Program-made: the position numbers and the translations under genes | NCBI GenBank assembly: GCA_035536935.1 | Contig: DATLNC010000063.1 | Coordinates: 1-64,000, forward strand | From: DATMER01 sp035536935 | Lineage (GTDB): Bacteria; Acidobacteriota; Thermoanaerobaculia; Multivoradales; UBA5704 | DNA length: 64,000 nucleotides | Direction of reading: 5' to 3' | Notes under the pieces: model-generated | What the model saw: only the letters and a program-made list of their open reading frames with translations | Told to the model about the DNA's origin: nothing | The model's database searches: none | Part shown: in pieces, positions 33,951 through 42,655 of the stretch | How positions within the stretch are numbered: position 1 is the first letter of the stretch | How the letters are laid out: every line of letters starts with the position of its first letter

Positions 33951-34415
33951 TCAGCGCCGTGCGCGAAGCGCCCGGGTGAGCACCCGGTCGAGCGTGGCCG
34001 CGAAGGCCTGCCGGTCCTTGGGACTGTAGGGGCGCGGCCCGCCCGGCTCCAGCATGCCCGCGCCTCTCAAGCCGTCCATCAGGTCGCGTACGGCGAGCCG
34101 CTCTCCGACGTTCTCTTCGGTGTACTCGTCGCCTCGCGGATCAATGGCCATGACGTTCTTTTCCACGAGGCGCGCGGCCAGGGGGATGTCGGCGGTTACG
34201 GCGACGTCCCCCGGCTCGGCGTGCTCGGCGATGTGACGGTCGGCCACGTCGAGACCCCCGTCCACCCGCACGGTTGAGACGAATGGGTTGCCCGGCGGAC
34301 CGGTCAGCCACTGGTTGGCCACGAGCACTGCCTGCACTTCCAGGCGTTTCACGGCCCGGAAGATGATTTCCTTCACTTCGCGGGGCGCGGCGTCGGCATC
34401 GATCCAGACTCTCAT
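33951..34415 (-). CDS. YaiI/YqxD (DUF188) family protein
   Basis: The 154-residue product matches the DUF188 family: MRVWIDADAAP with acidic residues at the start, VLVANQWL, RVDGGLDVADRHIAE, DVAVTADIPLAARLVEKN and RGDEYTEENVGERL. The fold is PIN-like and a nuclease role has been suspected, but no function is established. The start at 34415 is the first ATG after the terminator hairpin and gives the usual family length; longer readings run back into the BNR-repeat gene's tail. Confidence 0.9.
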   Translation of the reverse strand: MRVWIDADAAPREVKEIIFRAVKRLEVQAVLVANQWLTGPPGNPFVSTVRVDGGLDVADRHIAEHAEPGDVAVTADIPLAARLVEKNVMAIDPRGDEYTEENVGERLAVRDLMDGLRGAGMLEPGGPRPYSPKDRQAFAATLDRVLTRALRARR

Positions 34416-34440
34416 CAGACCTGCACGATACCCCAAAAGC

Positions 34441-34469
34441 AAAGGGGACCCGAGCGGGTCCCCTTTTTT
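34441..34469 (-). terminator. Bidirectional-looking terminator after the BNR-repeat gene
   Basis: AAAGGGGACCC-gagc-GGGTCCCCTTT is an 11-base stem. On the minus strand it follows the BNR-repeat gene stop by about 22 bases and is trailed by TTTGCTTTTGG; on the plus strand it is trailed by a T-run. Confidence 0.8.
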
Positions 34470-34491
34470 CAGGCTGGTGGAGAGGTGAGGT

Positions 34492-37400
34492 CTATTCCGG
34501 TTTCCAGGTCGGGATGCGGCTCGGCGTCCAGGGGGCGCCGGCGGCTTCGAGCCGGTTTTCCAGGTTGACCAGGTCCTCGCCGAGAGCCTTGCGGATGTCG
34601 GCGAGCAGCGGGGCGAACGCCTCCGCGGCCTGGGTGTAGTTGTTCTGGTGCGTCTGCGTGGGCGACGAGGTGGAGCCCCAGGCGCCGAAGACGACCTGGA
34701 AGACCCGATCGGCGATGGACGGGGAGGTCGGCTCATTGCGCGCGCCGATCACGGGGTCTCCCGTGAGCTGCTCGTTGAGGTCGCGGAGATGGTCCTCGAT
34801 CTTGCGCGCCTCGTCCAGCATCTTCGGATCGGCGGCGGGAGTATCGAGCAGGGCCTTCTGGATGAGCTCGATCCGGGTCAGGCCCTCTTCGAGGGCGCTG
34901 GCGGCTCCGGCCACGGCGCGCTGCAGATTGGCCACCTTGCGCTGGAACTCCAGCGTGGCCCTCCGGTCGGTTGCCGGCAGCGTGGCGTTGCCCAGGGGCT
35001 CGGTCTCGAAGGTCTGCGCCTCGCCCAGGGGCGTGGTCACGTCGCCGATCCGCTTGGCCAAGGTCACGGTGTACTTGCCGGGCGCGACCAGCGGTCCTTC
35101 CGGCGGCGTGAAGAACGGGTTGTCGGTCGGTCCTTCGCCGAGGCTCGCAGGCATGGTAGTGGGGTAGCGCAGGTTCCAGGCGACCCGGTGCATGCCGGCG
35201 GTGGCCGGTCCCGTGATGCGGCGCACGACCTGGCCTTCGGCATCCGTGATGGTGAGGATGATCACGGGGTCCTTCTCGCGCTCCTCGGCGCGGAGGTCTT
35301 CCCACGCCGGGTACTCGACGTTGCCGCCTTCCTTCTCGGCTGCGGCCTCGGCCTCCCAGCGCATGGCCTTGCGGGTCTTCAGATCCTCCTTGAGATAGTA
35401 GGTGAAGACCGTGCCGTACGGCGGGTTGGGAGCGGTGTAGTGGCTCTCGCCCTGGAACGCCTTGCCGGGCAATCCAAGGGGCGAGGCCTGGATGAACATC
35501 CAGGTCTTCTTGACCGGGTAGAGGATCGAGTCCTTTTCCAGGTCGGCCTCGGTGCGGATCTGCCGCAGCGGAGTGTAGTCGTCGAGGATGTAGAAGCCGC
35601 GGCCGAACGTGGCCAGCACGAGATCGTTCTCGCGCTGGTGGAGGGCGATGTCACGGATGGCGATGGTGGGCATGCCGCCGTTGAGCTGGATCCACTTCTT
35701 GCCGCCATCGACGGTGAAGAAGATGCCGAACTCGGTGCCGGCGAAGAGCAGGTCCCGGTTGACGAAGTCCTCGGCGACGGCGTAGACCGTGCCCCGCTCC
35801 GGCAGGTCGCCGGCGATGGAGGTCCATGACTTGCCGCGGTCGGTGCTCTTGAGCAGGTAGGGCTTGAAGTCGCCCATCTTGTGGTTGTCGAAAGAGGCGT
35901 AGATGGTCGAGTCGTCGAACTGCGAGGCCTCCAGGTCGGAGACGTAGGTGTTCTCCGGGATGCCTGGGAACTTCTCGATCTTGCGCCAGTTGGCGCCGGC
36001 GTCGTCGCTGATCTGGATCAGGCCGTCGTCGGTGCCGACGTAGAGCAGGTCTTCCTTTTTCGGCGATTCGGAGAGCGAGACGATGTTGCCGTAGAACGAC
36101 GTGGAGGCGTTCTTGGCCACGGTGTCGATGCCCCAGACCTTGCCCATGACCTTGAGCTTGTTGCGGTCGATCCGGCGGGTCAGGTCGGGGCTCACCGCGC
36201 GCCAGGAGTTGCCGCGGTCGTCGCTGCGGAACAGGCGCTGGGCGGCCAGGTAGAGACGGGTGTGTGAGTGCGGGCTGATCATCAGCGGCGAGTCCCAGTT
36301 GAAGCGCATCGGGTCTTCGTTCGACGCGGGCTGCGGCTGAATGTCGACCGCCTCGCCGCTCTTGCGGTCGAAACGCACGATGCCGGCGTGCTGCGCCTCG
36401 GCATAGATGATGTTCGGGTCGGTCGGATCGACCACCGTCTCGAAGCCGTCGCCGCCGTTGGTGATGAACCAGTCGGCGTTGGTGATGCCGTGGTTGGTGG
36501 TGGTCTGGGACGGCCCGCCGAGGCTGAAGTTGTCCTGCGTGCCGCCATAGACGTTGTAGAACGGGGTGGCGTTGTCCAGGCTCACGCGGTAGAACTGGGT
36601 GACGGGGATGTTCTCCTTGAACATCCAGGTGGCGCCCCGGTCGTAGGACTCGTAGAGGCCGCCATCGCAGCCGACCAGCAGGTGATCGGTGTTCGACGGA
36701 TCTATCCACATCGCGTGGTTGTCGACGTGCTTGGAACGCTCGCCGAGATTGCGCCAGTTCTTGCCGCCGTCCTCGGTCACCTGGACGAAGACGTCCATGG
36801 AGTAGACGCGGTCGGCGTCGTAGGGATCGACGAAAAGCTCCTGGTAATACTGGGCGCTGCCGGGGTTGTACTTGCCGCGGCGTTCCCAGTTGGCGCCGCC
36901 ATCCGTGGAGCGGAAGAAGCCGCCGGCACCGCGCGCGGCTTCGATGATGGCGTAGACGGTATCGGGCTGGGACGGGGCGATGGCGAGGCCGATGCGTCCC
37001 TTCTCTTCCCGGGGAAGGCCGGCCTCGAGCTTCTTCCAGGTGGCGCCACCGTCGACCGACTTGTGGATCGCCGCCTCGGGACCGCCGTTGATCAGGGTCC
37101 AGACGTGGCGCCGGCGCTGGTAGGCGGCGGCGTAGAGCACGTCGGAGTCGCGCGGGTCCATGACCACGTCGGAGATGCCGGTGTTCTCGCTGATCGCGAG
37201 GACGGACTTCCAGGTCTTGCCGCCGTCGGTGGTCTTGTAGAGGCCGCGCTCGCCGCCGGCGTTCCAGAGCGGACCCTGGGCGGCCACGTAGACCGTGTCG
37301 GAGTTGCGGGGGTCAACCACGATCTTGCCGATGTGCTCGGAGGTCTTGAGACCCACGTTCGCCCACGTCTTGCCGCCGTCGATCGACTTGTAGACGCCAT

Positions 37401-37827
37401 CGCCGTAGGCGACGCTGCGCTGGCTGTTGTTCTCACCGGAGCCGACCCAGACCACGAGCGGGTTGTTCGGGTCGAGCGTGATGCAGCCGATGGAGTAGAC
37501 GGGCTGGCCGTCGAAGATGGGCTGGAAGGTGGTGCCGCCATTGGTGGTCTTCCACACGCCGCCGGAGGCCACCGCGACGTAATAGGTGCTGGGCTTCTTG
37601 GGATCGACGGCGAGGTCGATGATCCGGCCCGAGGTGAGGGCGGGCCCGATGCCGCGGAGCTGGAGTCCGGAGAAGGTGCCCGCGGAGAGCTTTTCCTTCT
37701 TCTCGTCCTTCTTGTCCTTGGCGTCAGCGGCCTTGCCCTTGTCGACCTTCTGCGTCTTCGCGGCGTGGATAGGGCTTCCCGCCAGCAGGAGAGACAGCAG
37801 AGCGATCGCAGCAGAGATTCGTTTCAC
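34492..37827 (-). CDS. Secreted sortilin-like BNR/Asp-box repeat protein
   Basis: The 1111-residue product starts at a GTG with GGAGG seven bases upstream and has a signal peptide (AAIALLSLLLAGSPIHA) followed by a Lys/Asp-rich linker. About eleven Asp-box (BNR) motifs of the type S-x-DGG-x-TW (KSIDGGKTW, KTTDGGKTW, RSTDGGANW, KSTDRGKSW) build one or two beta-propellers over about 60-760. A C-terminal beta-sandwich (ILTITDAEGQVVRRI ... HRVAWNLRYP) and a helical tail with a coiled-coil-like stretch follow. Such proteins are often annotated as glycosyl hydrolases or VPS10-like, but I see no catalytic evidence. It is probably periplasmic or surface-exposed and a binding or processing protein. A terminator follows the gene. 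Confidence 0.85.
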   Translation of the reverse strand: MKRISAAIALLSLLLAGSPIHAAKTQKVDKGKAADAKDKKDEKKEKLSAGTFSGLQLRGIGPALTSGRIIDLAVDPKKPSTYYVAVASGGVWKTTNGGTTFQPIFDGQPVYSIGCITLDPNNPLVVWVGSGENNSQRSVAYGDGVYKSIDGGKTWANVGLKTSEHIGKIVVDPRNSDTVYVAAQGPLWNAGGERGLYKTTDGGKTWKSVLAISENTGISDVVMDPRDSDVLYAAAYQRRRHVWTLINGGPEAAIHKSVDGGATWKKLEAGLPREEKGRIGLAIAPSQPDTVYAIIEAARGAGGFFRSTDGGANWERRGKYNPGSAQYYQELFVDPYDADRVYSMDVFVQVTEDGGKNWRNLGERSKHVDNHAMWIDPSNTDHLLVGCDGGLYESYDRGATWMFKENIPVTQFYRVSLDNATPFYNVYGGTQDNFSLGGPSQTTTNHGITNADWFITNGGDGFETVVDPTDPNIIYAEAQHAGIVRFDRKSGEAVDIQPQPASNEDPMRFNWDSPLMISPHSHTRLYLAAQRLFRSDDRGNSWRAVSPDLTRRIDRNKLKVMGKVWGIDTVAKNASTSFYGNIVSLSESPKKEDLLYVGTDDGLIQISDDAGANWRKIEKFPGIPENTYVSDLEASQFDDSTIYASFDNHKMGDFKPYLLKSTDRGKSWTSIAGDLPERGTVYAVAEDFVNRDLLFAGTEFGIFFTVDGGKKWIQLNGGMPTIAIRDIALHQRENDLVLATFGRGFYILDDYTPLRQIRTEADLEKDSILYPVKKTWMFIQASPLGLPGKAFQGESHYTAPNPPYGTVFTYYLKEDLKTRKAMRWEAEAAAEKEGGNVEYPAWEDLRAEEREKDPVIILTITDAEGQVVRRITGPATAGMHRVAWNLRYPTTMPASLGEGPTDNPFFTPPEGPLVAPGKYTVTLAKRIGDVTTPLGEAQTFETEPLGNATLPATDRRATLEFQRKVANLQRAVAGAASALEEGLTRIELIQKALLDTPAADPKMLDEARKIEDHLRDLNEQLTGDPVIGARNEPTSPSIADRVFQVVFGAWGSTSSPTQTHQNNYTQAAEAFAPLLADIRKALGEDLVNLENRLEAAGAPWTPSRIPTWKPE

Positions 37828-37921
37828 AGGAAATCCTCCAATCGATTCAGGATGTTCGCCAACGCGGAGGCCAGACAGACCTCCCCCGCGTTCGGCCGCC
37901 CGATTGTAGTCAGTTACGGGC

Positions 37922-39268
37922 TCAGGGGGAAAAAGTTGCCGTCCGTTTCCGGAACCACAGGTAAGCCGGCAGACCGAGCGCCAGCAGGCCCAGGCCCAGT
38001 AGGGACTCGACAGGCCTCTCGACAAGGGTGTTTCCGACCAGGAGCAGGCAGGCGAGGATGAACAGGGCCGGGACCACGGGGTAGCCCCAGGTGCGGTAGG
38101 GGCGCGGATGGTCCGGACGGGTCCGCCGCAGGACGATCACGGCCGCCGCGGTGGCGGCGTGGAACATCACCGAGACGAAGACCACGTAGGTATAGAGCTG
38201 CTCGTAGGTCCCCGAGAGCGTCAGCAGCAGCGCCCAGGCGGTCTGCGCCCAGAGGCTGCGGACCGGCGTGCGGAAGCGCGGGTGGACCTCGGCGAGCGAG
38301 CGGAAGAAGACGCCGTCCTCGGCCATGGGCTGATAGATCCGCGAGCTGTAGAGGATCGTCGAGGAGAGGCAGCCGAAGGTCGAGACCAGGATGGCCATCG
38401 ACACGAGCCTCGCGCCCGTGGGACCGAAGAGGATGCCGGCCGCCGCCTCGCCGATTCGCGCTGCCCCCGCCATCTCGGGCACCGTCATCGCCCGGATGTA
38501 GACCAGGTTCAGGAGCATGTAGAGGACGATGACGATCCCGGTCCCCAGGATCAGCCCGCGAGGGAGGCTCCGGCCGGGATCGCGCAGCTCGCCCGCCGAG
38601 CAGGTGAGGCCGTACCAGCCGTCGTAGGTCCACAGGGCGGCGATCATCGCGACCCCGAAGGCGGTGAGTAGTGGGCCGCCCGCGATTCCCATCGGGGTGG
38701 TCACGTCAGGCCTCGACGGCGCGGGAGCGAAAAGGCCGAGCGCCACGAAAGCTACGATCGAGCCGATCTTCAGGACCGTCAGCGCGTTCTGGACGCCGGC
38801 CCCCTCCTTGAGCCCCAGGTGGTTGATCCCGGTGAGGACGAGGATCGCCAGGCACGCCGCCATCTTGACGGAAACGAAGGGGAAGAAGCTCACGAGATAC
38901 GTGCCGAACGCCACTCCGAGCGCGGCAATACCGCCCGACATGATGACCACGAACGCGGCCCAGCCGAAGAGGAAGCCCCAGAGCGGACCGTACGCCTCCC
39001 GGAGGTAGTGGTACATGCCTCCGGCGCGGGGGAACATGGCCCCGAGCTCGCCATAGGTGAGGGCGCCGGCCAGGGTCAGCAGGCCGCCAGCCAGCCAGAC
39101 GCCGAGGATCAGGCCCGAATGCGGCAGCACCCGGGCCATGTCCGACGTGGTCAGGAAGATGCCCGTGCCCACGATCGAGCCGATCGTGAGCAGCGCGCCG
39201 TCCCAGGTGCCCAGGCCGCGGACGAGCCCGGGCCGGGATTCGGCCGTTTCATCCATGGGCTTATCCAT
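37922..39268 (-). CDS. APC-family amino acid permease
   Basis: A 448-residue membrane protein with twelve predicted helices. Family motifs include the broken first helix (IGSIVGTGIFLTT), GALTYGELGAMFPRAGG, and WTYDGWYGLTCSAGELRDPGRSLPRG, as in LAT/cationic amino acid exchangers. The start at 39268 overlaps the stop of the Rieske oxygenase gene (ATGGATAA), which suggests coupling; a second ATG at 39256 would remove four residues and cannot be excluded. Pairing with an oxygenase suggests import of the oxygenase substrate, perhaps an amino acid derivative or amine (inference). Confidence 0.9.
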   Translation of the reverse strand: MDKPMDETAESRPGLVRGLGTWDGALLTIGSIVGTGIFLTTSDMARVLPHSGLILGVWLAGGLLTLAGALTYGELGAMFPRAGGMYHYLREAYGPLWGFLFGWAAFVVIMSGGIAALGVAFGTYLVSFFPFVSVKMAACLAILVLTGINHLGLKEGAGVQNALTVLKIGSIVAFVALGLFAPAPSRPDVTTPMGIAGGPLLTAFGVAMIAALWTYDGWYGLTCSAGELRDPGRSLPRGLILGTGIVIVLYMLLNLVYIRAMTVPEMAGAARIGEAAAGILFGPTGARLVSMAILVSTFGCLSSTILYSSRIYQPMAEDGVFFRSLAEVHPRFRTPVRSLWAQTAWALLLTLSGTYEQLYTYVVFVSVMFHAATAAAVIVLRRTRPDHPRPYRTWGYPVVPALFILACLLLVGNTLVERPVESLLGLGLLALGLPAYLWFRKRTATFSP

Positions 39269-40352
39269 GAAGAAACCGCGTAAGCAGCCGGTGGAAGTGG
39301 TGCGGTCCGGTTTCCCGCTTCGGGGAGTAGCGGCCCCGGTGATAGAGGCGCGACCGAATACCGCGCTGCACGCTCTCGACCACCGCCTCGTCCTCCCGCT
39401 CCACCCGGTCCAGCCCCGCGCCCGCGCCGCGGTCCAGCCGGCTCGGGTCCCACACATAGGAGAGGAACGAGACCTTGGTCCGGTCCGGAGCCAGGGGGCG
39501 GACGACGTTGACCGAGATCCCCCAGGGATAGACGTTGATCATCGTGTTCGGGAAGAGCCAGAAGTACCAGGCCGCCACGTTCTGTCCCGAATCCGGATGT
39601 CCGGTGGGGAGCTCGAATACGTCCTCGCCGCCGTTGGCGATTCCGAGCTGCAGGTTGGCGTAGGGGAACAGCTCGGTGCGGTACTCCCCGTAATCCAGGG
39701 CGCCGGCCAGGGCGGCATGGACGTAGGGGATGTGGAATCCCTCCAGGTAGTTGTCGCAGTAGAGCGCCCAGTTGGCGCGCACCAGGTAGTCGCGGGAGCG
39801 CGTCGGGTCGAACACGGCTTCGGAGAGCGGCAGGAACGAGAGCCGCGCGTCCATCTCCGCGATCAGCTCGGAGAGCGGAAAGGCCGGGTGCAGGGAGACG
39901 AACATGAGCTTGCCCCAACTCCCAAAGGGTACACGGGGGAGATGATCAGCCTCGGATGGAAAACCCTCCGCGCCTTCGAACTCGGGCATGGAGAGGAAGC
40001 GGCCGTCGAGGGAGAAGCGCCGGCCATGGTAGCGGCAGCGCATCGCCGGCTCGACGCCGGGGTGCTCGCAGAGCAGCGCGCCGCGGTGGGTGCAGACGTT
40101 CGACAGGCAGTGGAGCCGGTCCTGCGCGTCGCGGGTCAGGACCAGCGGCTCGTCCAGCATCCCTTCGAGGAGCGTGAAGGGGTGCACCTGCCCGGGCACG
40201 CGGACCATGTCGGTGTCGGCGGCGAGCTGCCAGGTGCGGGCGAAGACCCGCTCCCGCGCCAGCTCGAAGACGCGCGGATCGGCATAGGCGGCCCCGGGCA
40301 GGGTCGAGGCGCGGCGGATCTCGTCGTCGATTCCCCAGAGGGAGGAGAGCAT
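39261..40352 (-). CDS. Rieske-type ring-hydroxylating oxygenase, large subunit-like
   Basis: The 363-residue protein has an N-terminal Rieske centre (CTHRGAL ... CRYHGRRF, about 85-108) and a catalytic domain with the mononuclear iron motif NYLEGFHIPYVH (two His, with a distal acid), typical of alpha subunits such as choline or carnitine monooxygenase and aromatic dioxygenases. No ferredoxin, reductase or beta subunit lies nearby, so electron supply comes from elsewhere. There is no ribosome site; TATAAT lies seven bases before the ATG, suggesting a leaderless mRNA. It is coupled to an amino acid permease. Substrate unknown; quaternary amines are a reasonable guess. Confidence 0.9.
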   Translation of the reverse strand: MLSSLWGIDDEIRRASTLPGAAYADPRVFELARERVFARTWQLAADTDMVRVPGQVHPFTLLEGMLDEPLVLTRDAQDRLHCLSNVCTHRGALLCEHPGVEPAMRCRYHGRRFSLDGRFLSMPEFEGAEGFPSEADHLPRVPFGSWGKLMFVSLHPAFPLSELIAEMDARLSFLPLSEAVFDPTRSRDYLVRANWALYCDNYLEGFHIPYVHAALAGALDYGEYRTELFPYANLQLGIANGGEDVFELPTGHPDSGQNVAAWYFWLFPNTMINVYPWGISVNVVRPLAPDRTKVSFLSYVWDPSRLDRGAGAGLDRVEREDEAVVESVQRGIRSRLYHRGRYSPKRETGPHHFHRLLTRFLHG

Positions 40353-40359
40353 GGCGGCG

Positions 40360-40365
40360 ATTATA
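40360..40365 (-). promoter_or_regulatory. -10 box of a probable leaderless promoter (Rieske oxygenase)
   Basis: The minus strand reads TATAAT, then CGCCGCC, then the ATG at 40352. The same arrangement (TATAAT, seven bases ending CCGCC, ATG) precedes modA. Confidence 0.55.
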
Positions 40366-40386
40366 GAGGGAGGGGGCCTGAAAGCG

Positions 40387-40421
40387 GCGAGGCCGCCCCG
40401 ATGTCCTCGGAGCGGCCTCGC
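40387..40421 (-). terminator. Hairpin after the cold-shock gene
   Basis: GCGAGGCCGC (40387-40396) pairs perfectly with GCGGCCTCGC (40412-40421), with further partial pairing inside the loop (CCGA/TCGG). It starts about 20 bases after the cold-shock stop on the minus strand. There is no strong T-run. Confidence 0.6.
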
Positions 40422-40441
40422 AGTTTCGGAAGCGAAGGGGT

Positions 40442-40651
40442 TCAGGACATCCGGACGACGTTCTGGGCCGCGGGGCCCTTCTGGCCCTGGATGACCTCGA
40501 ACTCCACGCGGTCGCCCTCGGCCAGGGACTTGAAGCCCTGGCCCTGGATCGCCGAGTGATGAACGAAACAATCCTTCTGGCCGTCCTCCGGCGTGATGAA
40601 GCCGAAGCCCTTGGTGTCGTTGAACCACTTCACTCTTCCGGTGATACGCAT
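40442..40651 (-). CDS. Cold-shock domain protein (CspA family)
   Basis: A 69-residue single cold-shock domain with both RNA-binding motifs, KGFGFI (RNP1) and CFVHHSAI (RNP2), and the usual start RVKWFND. It is an RNA chaperone that binds single-stranded nucleic acid. The start at 40651 gives the standard family length; longer upstream reading belongs to the leader. A near-perfect sigma-70 promoter 120 bases upstream gives a leader of roughly 117 bases, as is usual for temperature-controlled csp genes. Confidence 0.95.
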   Translation of the reverse strand: MRITGRVKWFNDTKGFGFITPEDGQKDCFVHHSAIQGQGFKSLAEGDRVEFEVIQGQKGPAAQNVVRMS

Positions 40652-40696
40652 GCTGTGTTCTCTCTTTCTCTTGGATTGTCCCAGACACACGAAAGG

Positions 40697-40718
40697 GACC
40701 CGATCGACCAGGTCCCCC
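40697..40718 (-). promoter_or_regulatory. Hairpin in the cold-shock mRNA leader
   Basis: GGGACC-cgatcgacca-GGTCCC is a perfect six-base stem, extendable in alternative pairings. It lies in the long leader between the promoter and the start of the cold-shock gene and could form part of a temperature-responsive fold. Confidence 0.4.
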
Positions 40719-40774
40719 GAAACCGTGTTCGCTGGCATGCTGCGAACCCCACCTTGGGATCCGAGGCGCGGAGG

Positions 40775-40803
40775 ATAGTAGCCATCACTCTTTTCGGTGT
40801 CAA
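40775..40803 (-). promoter_or_regulatory. Near-consensus sigma-70 promoter of the cold-shock gene
   Basis: The minus strand reads TTGACA (40798-40803), a 17-base spacer, then TACTAT (40775-40780). The -35 is perfect, the spacer optimal and the -10 has five of six consensus bases allowing the standard TATAAT. Transcription would start near 40768. Confidence 0.8.
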
Positions 40804-40899
40804 GTGGGGTATCATCGCTGCACTGACCTTGAAGTTGATGTTCTGAGGAGGATCGCTGCGGTTCAACGCGGTCGCCGTACCGCAAAGGGGAGACGTTTC

Positions 40900-42552
40900 A
40901 TGAGCGATCCGAAGACGTACGATGTCGCCATCCTGGGTACCGGGATCGGCGGAGGGATGCTCGCCTGCATCCTGGCCCGGCAGGGTTTTGACGTCCTGCT
41001 GCTGGAAAAGGAGGCGCACCCCCGCTTCGCCGTGGGCGAGGCCCTGCTGCCGCAGAGCACCATGCTCATGTGGATGCTCGGCCAGCGCTGGGACGTGCCC
41101 GAGATCCTCCACCTGACCCGCACGGAATCGATTACCGAGCACATCGCCCCGTCCTGCGGGGTCAAGCGCATCATCGGCTTCCTCTACCACCGCGACGGCC
41201 AACGGCAGGATCACTCGGAGTCTCACCTGCTGGTGCCTCCGGTGACTCCTATCACCTCGGAGAGCCATCTCTTCCGGCAGGATATCGACCTGTACCTGCT
41301 CAACGCGGCCCTGCGCTACGGCGTCACCTACCACGACCACATCGACGCCACGGACGTGGAGATCGATTCCCAGGGCGTGGATCTGACCATGAACACGGGC
41401 GAGCGCTTCCGCGCGCGCTTCCTCGTGGACTGCTCGGGCTACAAGTCGGTGCTCGCCCGCAAGTTCGCCCTGCGCGAGGAGCCGTCGCGCCTGCGCACGC
41501 AGTCGCGCACCCTGTTCACCCATTTCGAGGGGATCAAGCGCTACGACGACCTCCTCGAAGACTGGGAGGACCCCAAGCTTTCCGCGCATTGGAACGAGGG
41601 CACGATCCACCACGTTTTCGACGGCGGCTGGTTCTGGGTGATCCCGTTCAACAACCACAAGGACGGCCAGAACCCGCTCTGCAGCGTCGGCCTGAGCCTC
41701 GACATGCGCAAGTATCCGCAGCGGCCGGGGGTTTCCCCCGAGGACGAGTTCCGGGAGATCGTGAGCCGCTTCCCGAGCGTCGCGGCCCATTTCGCGGATG
41801 CGCGCGCCGTGCGCCCCTGGGTGAGCACGGACCGGCTCCAGTACTCCTCGACCTCGTGCGCCGGCGACCGCTGGTTCCTCGCGGCCCACGCCTACGGATT
41901 CGTGGATGCGCTCTACTCGCGGGGGCTGATCAGCACGATCGACGTCCTGCGCACGCTGACCCCCCGGCTCATCCAGGCGCTCCGCGACGACGACTTCTCC
42001 CGCGAGCGCTTCGCATTCCCCGAGCGCCAGCAGGCCGCGCTGCTCGACAACGCCGACCAGATGGTCTACTGCTCCTACCGGGCCTTCGGGTCCTATCCGA
42101 TCTGGAACGCCTGGGTCCGGCTCTGGCTGTTGAGCACGATGTTCAACGACTTCCGGCACTTCCGGGTGATCGTGAAGTCGCTGGAATCGGGGGACACGGG
42201 GATGTTCGACCTGCTCGATCAGACCCCGCTCCACGGCGAAGGCAAGCCGGGGGAGAACCCGGTGCAGGATCTGATCGACGCGGCGGACGGCATGCTGACG
42301 GCGGTCGAAGCCGGGGCCATGACTCCCGAAGAGGCTGCGGAGCGCATCTTCGAGATGCTGCGCCATGCGCCGCTGCCGCCGGTCCACCCCTGGGGGGACC
42401 CGGATCAGCATCACCTGGATTTCCTGCCGGAGAAGCTGATCGGGCTGATCCAGTGGGGCAAGACGGTCGCGCCGCCGCCGTTCAGCCTGATGTTCGACTT
42501 CAGCCCCGAGAACTATCTGCAGGGCGAGGTGCAGGCGGCGCAGGTGGCTTGA
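40900..42552 (+). CDS. FAD-dependent halogenase-like oxidoreductase
   Basis: A 550-residue flavoprotein of the tryptophan-halogenase superfamily: FAD-binding ILGTGIGGGMLACILARQG (about 10-28), the AVGEALLP motif after it, a DCSGY dinucleotide turn, and the WxWxIP signature as WFWVIP (about 244), the hallmark separating flavin halogenases from monooxygenases. I cannot confirm the active-site Lys from this reading. The C-terminal 150 residues are helical. No flavin reductase is adjacent. GGGGAG lies seven bases before the ATG. It is 29 kb from the NRPS-PKS gene, so a link to that pathway is speculative; a phenolic substrate from the chorismatase is another option. Confidence 0.78.
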   Translation: MSDPKTYDVAILGTGIGGGMLACILARQGFDVLLLEKEAHPRFAVGEALLPQSTMLMWMLGQRWDVPEILHLTRTESITEHIAPSCGVKRIIGFLYHRDGQRQDHSESHLLVPPVTPITSESHLFRQDIDLYLLNAALRYGVTYHDHIDATDVEIDSQGVDLTMNTGERFRARFLVDCSGYKSVLARKFALREEPSRLRTQSRTLFTHFEGIKRYDDLLEDWEDPKLSAHWNEGTIHHVFDGGWFWVIPFNNHKDGQNPLCSVGLSLDMRKYPQRPGVSPEDEFREIVSRFPSVAAHFADARAVRPWVSTDRLQYSSTSCAGDRWFLAAHAYGFVDALYSRGLISTIDVLRTLTPRLIQALRDDDFSRERFAFPERQQAALLDNADQMVYCSYRAFGSYPIWNAWVRLWLLSTMFNDFRHFRVIVKSLESGDTGMFDLLDQTPLHGEGKPGENPVQDLIDAADGMLTAVEAGAMTPEEAAERIFEMLRHAPLPPVHPWGDPDQHHLDFLPEKLIGLIQWGKTVAPPPFSLMFDFSPENYLQGEVQAAQVA

Positions 42553-42561
42553 AAAAGACAG

Positions 42562-42641
42562 GGACCTCAAGGACCTCAAGGACTTCAAGGACGAACAGAC
42601 CGTCCTTGGTGTCCTTGAGGTCTTTGGTGTCCTTTTGGTCC
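42562..42641. repeat. Repeat-built inverted repeat of the word AAGGACCTC
   Basis: Three to four copies of CAAGGACCT/CAAGGACTT in tandem (about 42562-42592) face their reverse complements (GTCCTTGGT, GTCCTTGAGG, about 42602-42641) across a short loop. RNA from this stretch would fold as a long hairpin between the halogenase-like gene and aceK. It may act as terminator or attenuator; the repeat style resembles slippage-grown elements. Confidence 0.7.
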
Positions 42642-42655
42642 TTTCCGGCGGTAGC

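Noticed and set aside
34492..37827. Sialidase or other glycosyl hydrolase
   Set aside because: Asp-box repeats alone do not show catalysis; I could not find the Arg triad or acid/nucleophile residues of sialidases.
36268..38061. A 597-residue open frame on the plus strand
   Set aside because: Antisense to the BNR-repeat gene; its apparent repeats mirror the Asp-box codons.
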